From Heloderma charlesbogerti (lineage: Eukaryota; Chordata; Lepidosauria; Squamata; Helodermatidae): a stretch of 64,000 nucleotides of DNA. Below the pieces are notes generated by a model. That model was given only the letters and a program-made list of their open reading frames with translations, did no database searches and was not told the origin of the DNA. A program made the translations under genes and the position numbers. The stretch is from positions 1 to 64,000 of the forward strand of contig JANEZZ010001895.1 in NCBI GenBank assembly GCA_026122225.1, given 5' to 3'. This document shows, piece after piece, positions 12,101-27,100 of this stretch; position 1 is the stretch's first letter, and each line of letters starts with the position of its first letter.

Positions 12101-15100
12101 GGCATGGCTTGTTTGAGGGGAAACAACTTTCAAATAACCCAGCAACAACCCATGGGTTATTTGAGGGTTGTTTCCCCCTCAAACAGGCCATGCCACCTGG
12201 ATTCAGATGACACAAATAAGCCGTGACCAGGTTTGCATGATCACCACAGCCCACTGTGGTTTAAATAAGTCACAGAGGGTTTTGATGTGTGCCAGCTGCC
12301 ATTTTGAATATGCAAGCTGTGGCGGGAGGGCACTGTGGCTTGTTATGCAAACCCAGGTGTCATGGGTTACACAAAGGTTAAACAAAGTATGCCCTGTAAA
12401 TAAGTGTCTGAATGCATTTTTAAAGTACAAGGCTTAGTATCCGAAGTTTAATGTCTTCTACACATTTAATTTCAACTTCATATCTGTTTTTAACAGGCTT
12501 TTGCAATGGGCAGCTCCTACTTCTATTACCACTGGAATCAGTTTGATATTCTAATCATAGTAGTGGGAGTTATAGATGTCATGGTTATTAATCTCTTTAA
12601 ATCACTTAGTCCATCATACCCTATGATTAATACTATCAGGATATTCAGGATTATTCGCCTTTTAAGAGTTCTGCGGCTCTTGAAGGTAAAAAGATATATC
12701 TGTCATTTTTCAGCAATGTGTGTTATGTTGTGCTAGTTGAAAACGTATTTTTTATGTTTAAAAAGTATTTTAAAAGTTCTTTTTAAATGGGTTAAAATAT
12801 TTTCTTCCTTAATATTGGTTTAGCTTAAATCCATTTGATTATATTTTGGCTTTTAAAACTGTGAAGATAATCTAATACTACCAGACTTCATTTAGGGAGA
12901 AGGAGGAGGCACTAAACAACGCTCCAGCCATTCTCCTTTATGTCCACCCTCCCCCTTACCATAAGCCGCATGCCAGTATATATGTGGGGGGGGGGCTGGG
13001 GGGGATATAAGTATTCTGTCTGAAAAGCAGGGACTCTCCATACCAGTGCATCCATTGTATACCTTTGAAAGACAAACACATAGGCTTTTCTTTCCATTTG
13101 GGGACATCATTAGAAGCTTGACATATTCACCTTTTCAGTTGCTTTCTTTTCAGAGGCACATCAGGCGGCAGATAATAGCGCTATTCAGGCGTTCAGAAAG
13201 GGTTAACAGCAAAGCTTGAGGAAAAGGAGTGCTCCAGCCCCACCCCTCTTCTCCATATGTGGCTGTGTACTCAGGAGGTGACTGAAGAGGAGACCCCCCA
13301 CGTGGGCCAGAATGCTGAAAATCAGCTTGCTGGCTCATGTGGCGAGGCCCCATGGATACAGGAGGCTCTTCTCTTCTGACAGCCACCCTCCACAAGTACG
13401 GAGCAACAAATACGACAAAGGAGAGGGGCAGGGCTGGACTGCTCCTTCTCACGTATTGCTGTTAACCCAGTTTTGAATGCCTGAACAGCTATTGAAAACA
13501 TTCATTTTGAGAGAGCCTGACTGGCCTGGGATGTGGAACCACTTCTGAACATCTCTTTCTGCGGGTTGGTGTGAGGAAGGCATCTCACAATGGGTTAAAT
13601 CTCTCTACTGCCCAGGAAAAGTAGGAACCCACATGATAAAATATTGTGTAATTTACTGGTCCCAGGCTCCTTCCTGCCAGTTTGTCCTTGCTTTTCGCCC
13701 AGAATAGAGCTTGTTCGTTAGCTGTTCAATCTACCAATCCACAAGCATTGTATTGATCTGGGGTTCTGTTTCTGTCAGGACCCAGTCAAAATAGATTCTT
13801 TTAGATTACCAAGATGAAACAAAGCTACTTGTGCAAAAGAATGACAGTTTATTGACAGAAAATGGATGCAAAATAGATATGCAAAGAAAGCTCACAGCTC
13901 TCTTCAGTTGACAAAACAGTTCTCTGCCACACTGTATGTACTCTCGGGCCCCCCAACAGAGTAAAAGAAGTCATTCCCTCAGGACTTGCAAATGTTCTTC
14001 AAGCTGTCCCTTAGAGCGAGACCAAAATGCAGAGCCCACGGATTGGATTTTATAAGCTTCTCTGCTAGATGCCTCCCTCCTTCTCAGAAGGTTACAGGTC
14101 AACACACACACATGCAGGAGAAGGGGGGCTTCTCTTTCCCAAAGGTGCTTGAAGCATCGCAGGCTGGGAAATCAATCACCCCCTCTCTGAGAACAGGGCC
14201 TCAACAGTTTAGCATGGGAAGCAAAACCTATTATGTCTAAGGTGACATAATCTAGCTGGCATAAACCGCTTCAAGTCAGGCTGTGATTTACTGGCCTGTG
14301 TGAAAGAGCTTCTTAATTAATTAACTATAAAGCTGCCAATTAGGCCAAATTACATAGGTATACCACCAGCATATAGGAACACTGTGAAGCACACCAACCA
14401 ACTCAGTACAAGCACCCTCCTTCATTATGAGGGAAGAAAAGACATTAGGTCTTTTGCTGTCAGCCAGCACAGCCATTCCCAGTACAAGGAGCAAGTTCTG
14501 TAAGTTTTAAGCAAAATTGTCATATGGGTTGTGGTGTCATTTCTTTTGTGTAAAAAGTATAAGAAGGTAGGATTTTTGTTGCAAGAGGTCACCATATTTC
14601 CTAGGAGAATTGGTGTCCAACCATGGCTGATTGGAACCCCATGGGGTGGCCTTGCTACAGGACTCTGCCTAGACTCAGAAGAGCTCACCCTGGTGAAGAT
14701 TGCTTGGGCTGAAATGCAAGGTTTGGGGAGAAATGCAAACTCAGCATCCCACCAGTATTGGGCAAGCCCAGATAATGAGCCTAACCCAAGTAGTAGATGC
14801 TGCAGTTCTGCCCTGCTCTGCCCTAACCCAGCTATGAGCTTGATTCTTCAAGGGAGCATAACCACATCCAACAAGCCTGGGAGACTTCAACACTACATTT
14901 GAACTACCTTTGTCAGCTCAGGTAAGGAGAATGTTAGGCAGCAGGGTAGTCAGCCCCTAGTGCCCAATAACACATATGAACACTCAAAACTCGAGCTTGA
15001 CCAGACAGGGATCCTGGACAGGGGTAATTCCATGATGGAAGGAAGGAAGGAAAGGGTTAAATCCTTTTCCAACTCAGAAGCAAATATGCATCTCTTTCCG

Positions 15101-18100
15101 AAGAGGAGTTCTCTCCCAGGGTTTGAAGATATCTACAGCGAAGAAATCGCTATAAAGTCAATAAAGAATTATTTGCCTTTGAGGACAGATTCAAAAGCCA
15201 ACTTGTACATGTAGCAGAAAGGGAGAGAGAGAGAAGACTTTCAGAAGTAGTTTTATGGAATGTGCTCCTGTCGGGGTATGCGTACAAGCTTGCGCATGTT
15301 CCCACATGACTCGTATTCCCTTAAGGGAGCTTTCAACATTGTCAAATATAGCCTCTATGGCAAAGAAGGCAATTTTCACCAAGGAAGATCCACACTTGGA
15401 AAAGACACACCACTTTGTCGTATTTATTGAGTTTTTACAAAGATCTTAAATGCACGAGCTGATTCTAGGGAATCTAGCTGAGCAAAGCATTTGTTAAATG
15501 TTTTACCAATTTTGGGTTTTACTAAGCACTGAGACTTGTGCTTTGATGGGGAAATTAGCTGTGTTCTCAGCTAAGCTGGGCACCAGGCCTAGAAGTGAGG
15601 TTGTGGACATGCATGAACTGCTTGTGCTGCTAGGGAAGGGGTAGGTTGAGGTGATAGAGCAAAGGGGAGAGGTTTGGGTAAATAGGACTACAGTCATGGG
15701 AATGGCAGAGAAGGAGAGCACAGGATTGGGGAGAAGGATTTGGAGTGGGGTAGGAGGAGCAGTTTGGAAAGGAAGCTATTCGAAAAGGAAGGGGAACTGT
15801 GCTCCAGCTATCCTGGCATTTGCTCACTGCAGCGTGCAAGAGCATGGGCACGAGTTTACTGAGGCTTGAAACATCCAATTCTATGTGTATATTTTTCTGG
15901 TATCTCTTGTCTATGGAAACCTCTAAACTTGCCAGTGGGGCAACCCGCTGCAATGTAACTGTCCTTCCAGCCAACTTCTCTATAGAGGGTTCGTCTTGAG
16001 TACGAGGAGGGGATTAAAGGAAAAAGATACCAATTTGAAAGGGGACCCTGGCTGCAATTCATGCCAACCTATGCAGGCTGCACAAAAGTGGCTGGAGGTC
16101 CAACCACTAACAAGTTCAAGATTACATCCAAATTACACACACACCCATGGTGGGGGAGCAGGGGTAGAGGCTACAATTTGTAAAATAAAGTTGCAAAGCA
16201 ATATACCTTTCCTGCAGACTGGAACTAGTGAACATTGCAACTCCTGGTTTCAGATGAAGTGGAAAATGTGAAGACTTCCTTACTGCTCTTGGGCAGTTTT
16301 CAGTTGGTATGGATGGTTCTATTGAAGTTTTGGTCTTTGCAGAATACGTAGATTACTTGGGTGGTAGACACAATCACAACCAAGTACCCTCTCCCACTCC
16401 ACAGAGCTCAAACTGCTGTTTGCTCTTTGGAGAGCTAGTGGAAACAAAGCAGACTGGAAGATGACTAGAATGCAAGTGTGGCAGAAGTCCTGAAACAAAT
16501 CCAGCCAAACATAGGAAAGAGCTCATCGTGTTACTCTGTGGCAATTATGGCAGCAAACAAGTAATACGTCCCCATCACCATCGCTGTTCAGTGAAACTTT
16601 ATTCAGTGATACATCTTCAACCTGGCCCACAAGGGGATGATTTAGGGAAACCTCAGAGGTCCTCCATGATGTTTGCTAAGCACTTTGTGGATAAAGTTAC
16701 TTGTATGCTTCTTGACTTGTACTCTGCTAGTTCAGCATTTCAGTCTGGGTGTTTCTAGAACACCATTCAGTCTTGGGTTATGGAATGAATTTCAGTTATT
16801 GCAGCCTGATCTGAAGAAGCTGCTTGAAGGAGTTTGCCATACCATGTGCTTGCTTGACTCTTTGGCTTATTATATATAGCAGAGGAGGGTTGACTGGCTG
16901 AGATCAGGGGGTAATACAACAGGGAAGCATAAACATCTCTATGCTTGTTACAAAATGGCTTGATTTTTGTACATGTGTTCCAAGTATTAATATGTTGTGC
17001 TTGCTTCAAGTGAGTATGCACAAAATGCTCTCAGGTTCCTACTGGAGATGATTTGACTTGCAGTTTCAGTCCTCTCTCTCCTCAATGTGAAAGGATGCTA
17101 GCTGACCCCTTTTTTTGAAGGTCCTCAAGATGTTGATCACCATGCAACTCTAGTTGCTCTTGGATGAAAGTAATTATCTGGATCCATTTCATTCTGGGTT
17201 CTGGCACAGAAATTGCCTTGGTTCAAAATATACCAAAAGAAGGACAGGAGGAGTACAACTCTATTAATTTGTACTCTCAGCAGCTTCCAGTATCATGAAG
17301 CGTGGTATCTATCTGTTCTCTGATTTTGGAGTTGGTATCATGCTGTTTCTGTAGTTTTGCTCCTAGTATCATAGAATTTTAATGTTGAAAGGGACCTTGG
17401 AAGTCATCTAGTGTCAGGAGCGCCCTAGCTGCCTCTTACAGTCCCCTCCAATAGCCACTCAAGACACAGACGACGAGGATTGTTTCCAAGGCTTTATTCC
17501 TTTATAATTTAATGACTCTTACAGATACTAATCACTAGCAACTAAGCAAGGAACTGCACAGGGGTAGATAGCAGAGTAGCCTAAGCTCCAGGTAAGGCAG
17601 TTGGTCCCCATTTGAAGGAGAACCATGGGAAGACCCTGAACTTAATGGGCTATGCAGAGATCCTCCCTCTTACCCTTGGGTCCTCGGGACACGACCATTG
17701 TTTTAGCGCCAAACGAGTGAAGTGCCTCCTTTCAGCGCCCTCCATCTGGCACAGCTCCCTGCGCCGAGCGTTCAGCAAGCCCCCCTCCACTGCTCTCTCA
17801 CTGCCAGGGTCACTATCCCAGGAATGCTGGCAGGAGGAATCTTTGCCAGCTGCTGTACTTGTGAGAGATGAGCGAGCGCCTCTCCCACGGATTGCTGTTC
17901 TTCCTCAGAATCAGAACTGCTCTGGGGCTCTATGGGCTCAGTTTCCACCCTGACATCTAGTTCAATTCCGTTGCTCAGTGCAAATCTTGCAACTGCAGCA
18001 TCCCTGACAGATGGCTGTCCAACCTCTTGTTAAACACCTCCATGAAAGGAGTGGTCACTACCTCCAGAGGCAGTCTGTTCCACTATAGAACAGCTATTAC

Positions 18101-21100
18101 TGTTAGGATGTTTCTCTTACTATGTAATCAAGATTTTTTCATTGCAATTTCCATCTATTCTAGAGCAACAGAAAAAAGACTGCTCCATTTTCTATGTGAC
18201 AGCCGTTCAGATTTTTGAAGACAGCTACTATGTCTCTCAATTTTCTCTTCTCCAGGTTAAACATACAACTTCTCCTGTATCTTCTGGAGGGCATTCCATG
18301 ACCTTCGGGTTAGCCCTTCCAACTGGACGACAGGCAAGGTTCAATCTAACAATCTTCTCCAAGGGGAGGGGCAATCAAGCTTGCCCAGACAAGCGCTTCC
18401 TGGCATCGACTGAACAGGGTCCACACAGAGCTCTGCAATCTCAGCTAAATAGAGTTATCCTTCATCAGCCCCCTGAGTTTTCACCGAAATTTTGGTGGCC
18501 CTTGTGGCCCATCTATGGATGAGGGGTATCTACCTATACCCCTACCTGGATGACATCCTCATCAAATCTCCCTCCTGGGAAAAAGGGATGGAGGATATCC
18601 AGGCAACACTGGAACATCTCAGCAGCCACGGATTTGTGGTGGATCAGGAGAAAATCTTGGTTCCAATGCAGTCCCTAGAACATTTAGGAGTGATTCTGGA
18701 GACCAAATGCTTCCGGATGTTTCTCACGAAGGAACGGCAGCACAGTATCCTTCTGGCCATTCATGCAGTTCAGGGATCCATGCAGGTGCATCTACAGTCT
18801 GGCCCATCTGATGGGTCTTCTGGTGTCTTGGCAAGACCTGGTGGTTTGGTCATGCCTACACAGCAGGCAGCTACAGAGCCTTTTGCTGCCGTACAAGAGG
18901 TGATTGCCAACAGGTCCCAGCTACAGCTATCCCTTCCGCAAGCCCTTCAAGAGTCTTGGACGTGGTGGCTGACCACCCAGAGGTTGTCCACAGGAGTCAG
19001 CCTGGTGATAGTCATCACAACAGATGCCAACTAGATGGGATATGGGGGCTCACCTGGACAGCTTGGTCACTCAAGGAGTGTGGTCTGCGCAGGAGTCCTC
19101 GCTCAGCATCAGTCTTCTTGAATCAAGAGCCTTACAATTGGTGCTTCGCCACTTCGAAGCCATGATCAGCGGCAGCCACGTGCTGAACAGAACAGACAAC
19201 GTGTCATCCAAAGCTTATTTAAACAAACAGGGAGGCAGAAGATCACGAAGGCTAAACAAGGAGGCCCTGGAGATCCTGAACTGGGTAGAAGAGAATCTTC
19301 ACTCTCTCTTGGCAGTCCATCTTGTAGGGACAGACAACACGATCGCAGACTGGCTGAGTAGGCAAAAGGATGCAGAGTGGATATTACACCCCCGGCTGTT
19401 CTCACAACTGGTCAGACACTTCAGAAAACCCTCAGTGGATCTCTTCGCCACAGTAGAAAATGCCCATGTGCCTCACTTCTTGTCAAGAAATCCTTGCACA
19501 GGGACAGCAGGAGTGGATGCTATGACCAGCGCATGGCCCAAGGGGCTGTTGCATGCATTCCTTCCATTTCCTCTGATTCCACGTGTTATCCAATGAGTTC
19601 GACAGTTGGCGGCTGAGGTGATTTTGGTGGTTCCCCATTGGCTGTGGAGACCATGGTTCCCAGATGTGGTGAAGCTGTCTGTTCAGAGGAGCTGGCACTT
19701 TCCTGTTTGCAGGGACCTCCTCACCCAGGGTCCCTTGGTGCACCCTCAGCTGGAAATGTTTCAGTTGACTGCCTGGAGATTTGAGCAAAGGTGGCTTGGC
19801 CACCTTGGATATTAAGATGAGGTCCTGAACACCTTTTTGGCCTCTCGGCGCAATTCTACTGATAGGGTGTACAATAATACCTGGAGGGCCTTCATTTCGT
19901 GGTGTCGACTCTCAGGCAGAATTCCAGAGGAGGCAGATTTGTCAGAAATTCTGAGGTTCTTTCAGGAAGGACTGCAGAAAGGACTCAGTACTAGCACACT
20001 TAAAATGCCAGGTGGCAGTCTTGAACAGTGTTTTGAATAGCATGGGATGGGGGTCGTTTGCTAACCATCCCCATGTCAAGAGATTTTTGAGGGGGGTGGC
20101 TCCCATTAATCCTCCAGTGGTTCACAGATTTCCCACGTGGAACCTTAATTGGGACTTAAGCTCTGATGGCACCCCCTTTTGAACCCTTGACCACTTGTCC
20201 TATTAAGATTCTGACTTTCAAGACCATGACCATCTTCCTGGTGGCTGTCACTTCAGCCAGGCGAGTCTCTGAGTTAGGGGCATTGTCCTCTGACTCCCAA
20301 CTTTGTGTATTCCATCAGGACAAGGTGGTACTTAGGACAGATCCTTCCTTTTGGCCTAAGGTTAATTTTGTTTTTCATCGTCAGCAGGAGGTTGTTTTGC
20401 CTTCCTTCTGCCCTAAGCCAGTGCATCCCCAGGAGAAGGCCTGGCATAAACTGGATGTGTGCAGGCCTTTGCTTTTACCTGGACAGACTGGCTGCTATCA
20501 GGCAGACAGAGGCCTTGTTTGTTTCTCACCACGACAGTACCTTGGGTAAGAAGGTCTCAATATCTATCATTTCCAGATGGTTAAGGGAATGCATTGCCTT
20601 GGCCTACCAATCTCTGGGAAAATTTTCATCGGGGGTAACAGCACACTCTCTTCGAGGAGTGGCCACTACTGCTACACTCTGTGGCAGTGCCTCAGTGAAG
20701 GAGATCTACAAGGCGGCCACATGGGCCTCTTTGGCTGTTTTCCATTACATGCTCACCGCTGTAATCTGCCACTCTGATGCACAGCACATTCAAGCATCCC
20801 CTGTGGTGCAGATGGACATGGGCAGCCATCAGGAATCAGTTTCCATCACTTCTGCCAATTGTTTTTGCTGCTGCAGGTGCAGTGCCAGAGTCCATGCTGC
20901 CTCTGCAGTCACATTCTAACAGCTGCCATTGCATATGGTGGCACCTGCCATGCCCATAGTGGTGGCGGGCCAGGATGCAAGTGGCCACGAGCCGCAGCTC
21001 TACACTTGCTTCTCTGCTGGCGTGCAGTGGGATGTTGCTGAGGGTCGGCGTATTGGCAGGCTCGCAGCAGCCGCATCATTTGCTGCTAGGCAGATCCCAA

Positions 21101-24100
21101 CCACAGAAATCTGCCACTTAGGAAAGAACAATTACTCCTTTGGCTGCTCTTGCTACCGAGCTCTATGGCAGCTGTAAGTTAACCACAGAAGCTGTTCAGA
21201 CATCACGCTAAGCCATGGTAGAGCCCACTAACCATCTTGCAGCAAGTGGATAGTGAAAGTGGTTAGTCCATGGTTAATAAACCACCATGGTTGGGACAGA
21301 CACCTGTTCAGATGTCACGCTAAGCCAGCATGGTTAGCTCAAAACTCCTAACCATCATGGCTTAGCGTGGTGTCTGAACAGGGCCACCATGTTACTTAAA
21401 ATATGGTGCCAAGAACTGAACACGGTACTCCTGATGCAATCTGACCAGCTCAAAATAGAGTGGAGTGATTATTTCTTATGTTCTGGACACTATGCTTCTG
21501 TTAATGCAGCCTAAGATTACATTCACTTTTTTAGCAGCTGCTATCTGGAGGGCTGATTCCAGAATATGCTGTTGGGAGACTTCTGCTTGATGCCATAGCA
21601 TCTATGCTGTGGGGTTTCACAAGGTTCCATTTTGACTTCTATGCTTTTTAACTTCTACATGAAACCACTGAGTGAGGTCATCTGGAGTTTTGAGGGTGAG
21701 TGTCATCAGTACACATCTTATACTCAACTCCTTTACATTGGATTCAAATGAGGCATTGGAAATGCTGAAGCAGTAATAGACAGGATGAGAACCTACAAAT
21801 TGAAACTTGAGCCTGACAAAATAGAGTCATTACTGGGTGATTTATTTTTCCAGGGAGGTGCTATTCAGCTTGTTTGGGGTATAGTTTCACTACTTCTATA
21901 GGATTATGTTGGATTACATAGGAATACAGGGGTGTTTATTGATCCATCTCCATTATTAGAGGCTCAACTGACCTCAGTGGTACGGAATACTTTTCACCAG
22001 ATAAAGCTGGTGTGCCAGCTGTGACCCCTCCTGGATAGAGATAGCTTGGCCACAGTTGTGCATGCTCTGGTAAACTTCAGATTAGACTACTGCAAAGTGG
22101 GGCTGGTCTTGAAGACTGGAAACTACAAAACAGCTGCTAGGCTACTATCTGGTGCTTAAGAACATAAGAAGAGCCATGCTGGATCAGACCAAGGGTCCAT
22201 CTAGTCCAGCATTCTGTTCACACAGTGGCCAAACAGCTGTCGATCAGGAACTGACAAGCAGGGCATGAGCACAACAGCACCCTCCCACCCATGTTCCCCA
22301 GTAACTAGTGTACATAGGCTCACTGCCTCTGGTACTGGAGATAGCACATAACCATCAGCACTAGTAGCCATTGATAGCCTTTTCCTCCAGGTATTTGTGT
22401 AACCCCCTTTTAAAGCCATCCAAACTGGTGGCCATCACTACTTCCTGTGGTAGCATATTCCATAGTTTAACTATGCACTGTGTGAAGAAGTACTTTTATC
22501 TGTCCTGAATCTCCCACCAGTCAGCTCCATAGGATGATCCCGGGTTCTAGTATTTTGAGAGAGGGAGAAAAATGTCTCTCTATCCACATTGTCCACCCCA
22601 TGCATAGTTTTGTAGACTTCTATCATGTCTCCCCTTTCTCTCCTTTTTTCCAAGCTAATAAGCTTGGTGTTGGGAACACATCTCAGCAGTGCTTAAAGAT
22701 CTCTATGGGCTTTTGTTTCATTTCCAATCACAGTTCAAAGTGCTGGTATTTACCTTCTAAAGACCCAGGTACCTGAAGGAATGACTGAACTTATGACTTC
22801 TTCTTTGGAGGTCCTCTTCTGGGTTCCCTCCCATCTAAGATGAGGTGGATGGTAACCATGGGGAGAACCTTCTTGATGGTGCTGTGCTTGGGGAACTCTG
22901 GCGCCTACTATGATGTCTTTTAGGCAACTAGCAAACACCTTTTTCTCTCTGATATATTTGTATTTCTGCTGTGATTTTGGTGCCGCTCTTTGTCGTTGTC
23001 AATTGTTCTCCTTGTTATTGTTTTATGACATAGTGTAGCTCCAGTGGCAATGTTTAGTCGAAGAGTGGTATAAGAAAGTTTTAAATGAATAGACAGATAC
23101 CTCATGGTATATCCAAAATCACCTCCATCCCTACTGTGGACTTCTGCATACAGCTGTTGTACTTCATTCTAGAGACATACATGTCGCTGCAGTCTCACAT
23201 CCCTTCTTTCTATACTTTCCTCACATTCCTTTGATAGGTTCCTAGCCATCCTTTTTAACCCACAGACCCAGAAGTGATTTGACAAGTGTTGCCAAGTTTT
23301 AATAGACACAACTCCCATCTCTGGGAGAATTCACTGCATTCAGTGTGAGCACCTTTGCTTATGAGACGTTCTTGCCAGTCTGTTCAAACAACTGGTTTGT
23401 GTGGATGTAGATCATTATCCCAGAAGCAGTTGGATGTCCAGGGCTCATGATGATCTTGGCTAGGTGCCATTAAAGGATTGGCAATGGGCTAGTATGGCCA
23501 TTGACTTTGCCACATATACATATTTTTGTAGACGTGATTTTAAATATGTTACGTATTTCAGCTTGTGATACCCAAAACGATTTACTTGTTGGATAAACAA
23601 ATAAACAGACAGCTCACATTCCGGTATGATATTGCCAAAGGATATGTTCAAGGTGAAGAAGATATAAAATGTTTAATTGGACAGATTGCTGGCCATGAGA
23701 AAGTTTATATAGTGAGTAAAATAGTCTTATATTCTAATGGGGAAAGTAAATTATTTGTGACATAGTTCTTCATTTATATTCTTTAAGAAGTCAAGAATAT
23801 ATTTTGAGAAGGACTGTGTAGAGTGGGATCACTAAAATATTGTGTACATTTAAGAAGTCAGAGTACAAGTGGTTGGAGCTAGGAGTTTCTCAAAGCAACA
23901 GATTACAAGACCAAAACTAGGGAACTTAAACTCTAAAAAGCAGGTCAGGTTCAGTCAAGCAACCACATGAGAAGTGCAATCCACAAGATAATGCACTTCA
24001 CCACCATAGTAGAAGTATTGCCCCAAATAATGTGGTACTGCTCAGCAGTAAGGAAATGAATATCTTTTACATATATGCCCTTCTCCAAAGTTAAAGGAAA

Positions 24101-27100
24101 AATGTCTCCTCTGATAAAAATCCAGTGCAGATATGATACTAGCAACAGTTAGGAGACATTCCACAGGCTTATCTCTTCCACTTCCCTCAGTGTCATGAAC
24201 TTCCCTACTGTTCCCTGGTTGCCATAACTGTGGTGGAGTATTATGTCTGCACTGGCAAACATGGTTTGTTTTGTACTGGAAACTTTTCCAGTTTTCTTTA
24301 TTTTAACTGCCATAAGCCTTTGGGATGGGGGCAAGAATAAAATATAAATAATTATAAATAAATAAATTCATCTGTATTATCACCAGTAATTGGTATAATT
24401 ATTCATTGGTGATTATATTTACTTCTGTATTTAAAGCATTTTAACCTTGCCCTTTAGCCAAAGATGCTCCCAGAAAAGCTTATATAAACTAGGAGTAATA
24501 CAGTCCCTGCCCTCAGGTTTATAGTTTAAAAGATATGCATACAAGGAAAAAAGGACAGAGGGAGAGGGGGGAGCAAACTCAGGCACCAGTTCATAAAGTT
24601 ACAGTTCTTATAACAACCAGCTAAGATGAAAACAGCTCAGGTAGCCTGGTGGGATAGTTGCTGCTGGTGACAGGTGAGTGATGGCCAAAGCAGTCAGTCT
24701 CAGAGCACAAGGGATGGAATGTCCCTGCATTTCTGCTTTCCTTCTGCTGTGCAGCCTGCTAGAATGGCTGCTTCTGATTATAGAGATAAAATTATCTTGC
24801 AAAGAAATATGTGTTTTGCTCAACATAAGATGTATGTTCCTTTTTTAACAGGAAATAAATAAAATATTGGAAACAAACAAACAGGAGGCTATGAAGGAGT
24901 TAGGTATGCATTTAAACAGGTATCAAACATATAAATGGCTGTGTTATAATTGGTAGTTCTATGGAAATAATTTACATTTATTTAGATCAAATTTCCAAAG
25001 CTTTTCCAAAATTCTGAGGAGGATTTAAAGTGTTGTTCTTAGAAGGCCTTGCTGAGCTCCATGGCTTCCTATGCCCCTGGTTTGCCTCCAGTAAGTTTGC
25101 ATGCTACTCATCCCTACGTGGGACTGCGCAGAAACCACAAAGAAGTAAAATGGTTGTTTAGCTGTTACTGTGGTACTTCAACTGGTCATCTGTGCAGTCA
25201 CACAACTCACCCACCTACACTGCTGCAGGTGCTATTTTGCTTGCTCTCAGTTGATGCTTCCTTATATAAGCTGCTACATGCAGACTTTTAGGAACATTTT
25301 TATGGATGTAAACTGTCCTAAGGGCCCTTTTGAGCCAAATTACACTCACCTGAGGTTGGTTATTTAACTATATCCATACCTGGACAATATACTGATTAGT
25401 TCACTTTCCAGAGAAAAGGGTCTAAACTAAATGATGTGCCTTTAGATATCCATGTTGGGTTAACTGAAGGATCATGGTTTTGTGGTAAACACAGACAAAA
25501 TTCTGTTGTCCTCATATTAATTCCTGGAACAGCTGGGGTTAATACTGGACAAGAGTCTGTTTTTGATGGAAGAATGGTAGCAAATCATTGTGCAAGCTGT
25601 GTGGGCAAAGAGCAGACCTACAGGTCTTAACTCACCTAAAAGGTCTGATGGTCTTCTGCCAGGATTTAGTGATATGACCACATCTGCATGCTAGGGGGTT
25701 ACAGACAATACTACACTGCAGGATCAGATAACCATCTGTTCATGACTGTGGCTACTGATTCCCTGAAGTCTGTATCACTCAATGGATTAAAGAGGCTTTC
25801 ACAGGGGATCAGCTTAGAGACACCATCAGAATAGTGATTACTATGGACACCAGTTTGTGTGAGAGAACATGCAACTCAGTAGGTCTGGTAGAGCCTGGAA
25901 TCCCGGCAAAGTATAAACCTACTAGATTTGTGTTTGATAAAACTGGCCATGGCCCTCCTGGTGTTCCAGGATTACGTTTTCAACAGTCATAGTTTCATCT
26001 GAGCATATATTAGCCAAAGCTTGTGACAACAGGTAACAAGCAAGGAGGTATGTGGTCAAAAGAGCTTCACAGAAATGCCCATGAACTGTTGATTTGGACC
26101 GAGACTCACCTGTTGTACATCACAGTGGAACATCTGGTGGGGACATCCAACATGAAAGTGAACTGACTCAGTAGAATGACCTTTTAGGAGTCAAAATGGA
26201 GGCTCCATCCTTGTGAAGGCTCTGTTGTGTTTTTCAGTAGCTGACAATCAGATTTGAATTCCTGATATGGGATCTCTTCGCCACACCAGAAAATGCTCAG
26301 GTTGGCATATTCCTCCATGCACAGAGCTGTAGATATGGACATGCTGAACATGCAATGGCCATGAGGGGTCTGGTATACACCTTCTCCCCGTTCTTTCTTA
26401 TGCCATAAGTAGTTCAGAGGACCTAAGAGTTGTTGGCGCAGGTAATCCTAATGGCTCCCCATTGGCTGAAAAAACCATGGTTTCCAGATTTAATCAATCA
26501 CTTGGGATTGAATCACTTGGAAGAGTTGGATTGTACCTTGCCAGAAAGATCTATCACAGTGTGTGATATTCCATCTTCAGCCATAGCTCTTCCAAATGCT
26601 GGCCTGGAGGCTGAGCAGCAGTAGTTGAGACAGCTAGGATATTCACTAGTAAGATCTATTGTAACATCTGAAAAGCATTTATTGTATAGTGTAAGAAGTC
26701 AGGCAGAGTTCCAGTTGGTTCAGACATAAGGGAATACTGGTATAGGCTGGCTTAGGTAAGCATTTGGGCACCAGTATTCTGAAAATACAGGCAACAACCC
26801 TAAACATTTTTGGTTGTAGGGAGAAGGGACCAATTACTAGTCACTCCAATATGAGAAGTTTCCTTAGGGAGGTGACTATATGTAGTCCCTCTATGGTACA
26901 AAGATTTCCCATCTGGAACTTTAATTGTGTGCTCAAAGCCCTCATGGGACACCCCATTCAAGTCACTGACTATTTGTTTTTCTTACGCTTCTTACCCTGA
27001 AGACTATTTTCTTGGTTGCTTACCTTGGTCAGATGTGTTTCAAAGGTAGGGCCATTGTTCTTGGATCTGTAACTATGTATTTTTCACCAGGATAAAGTTG

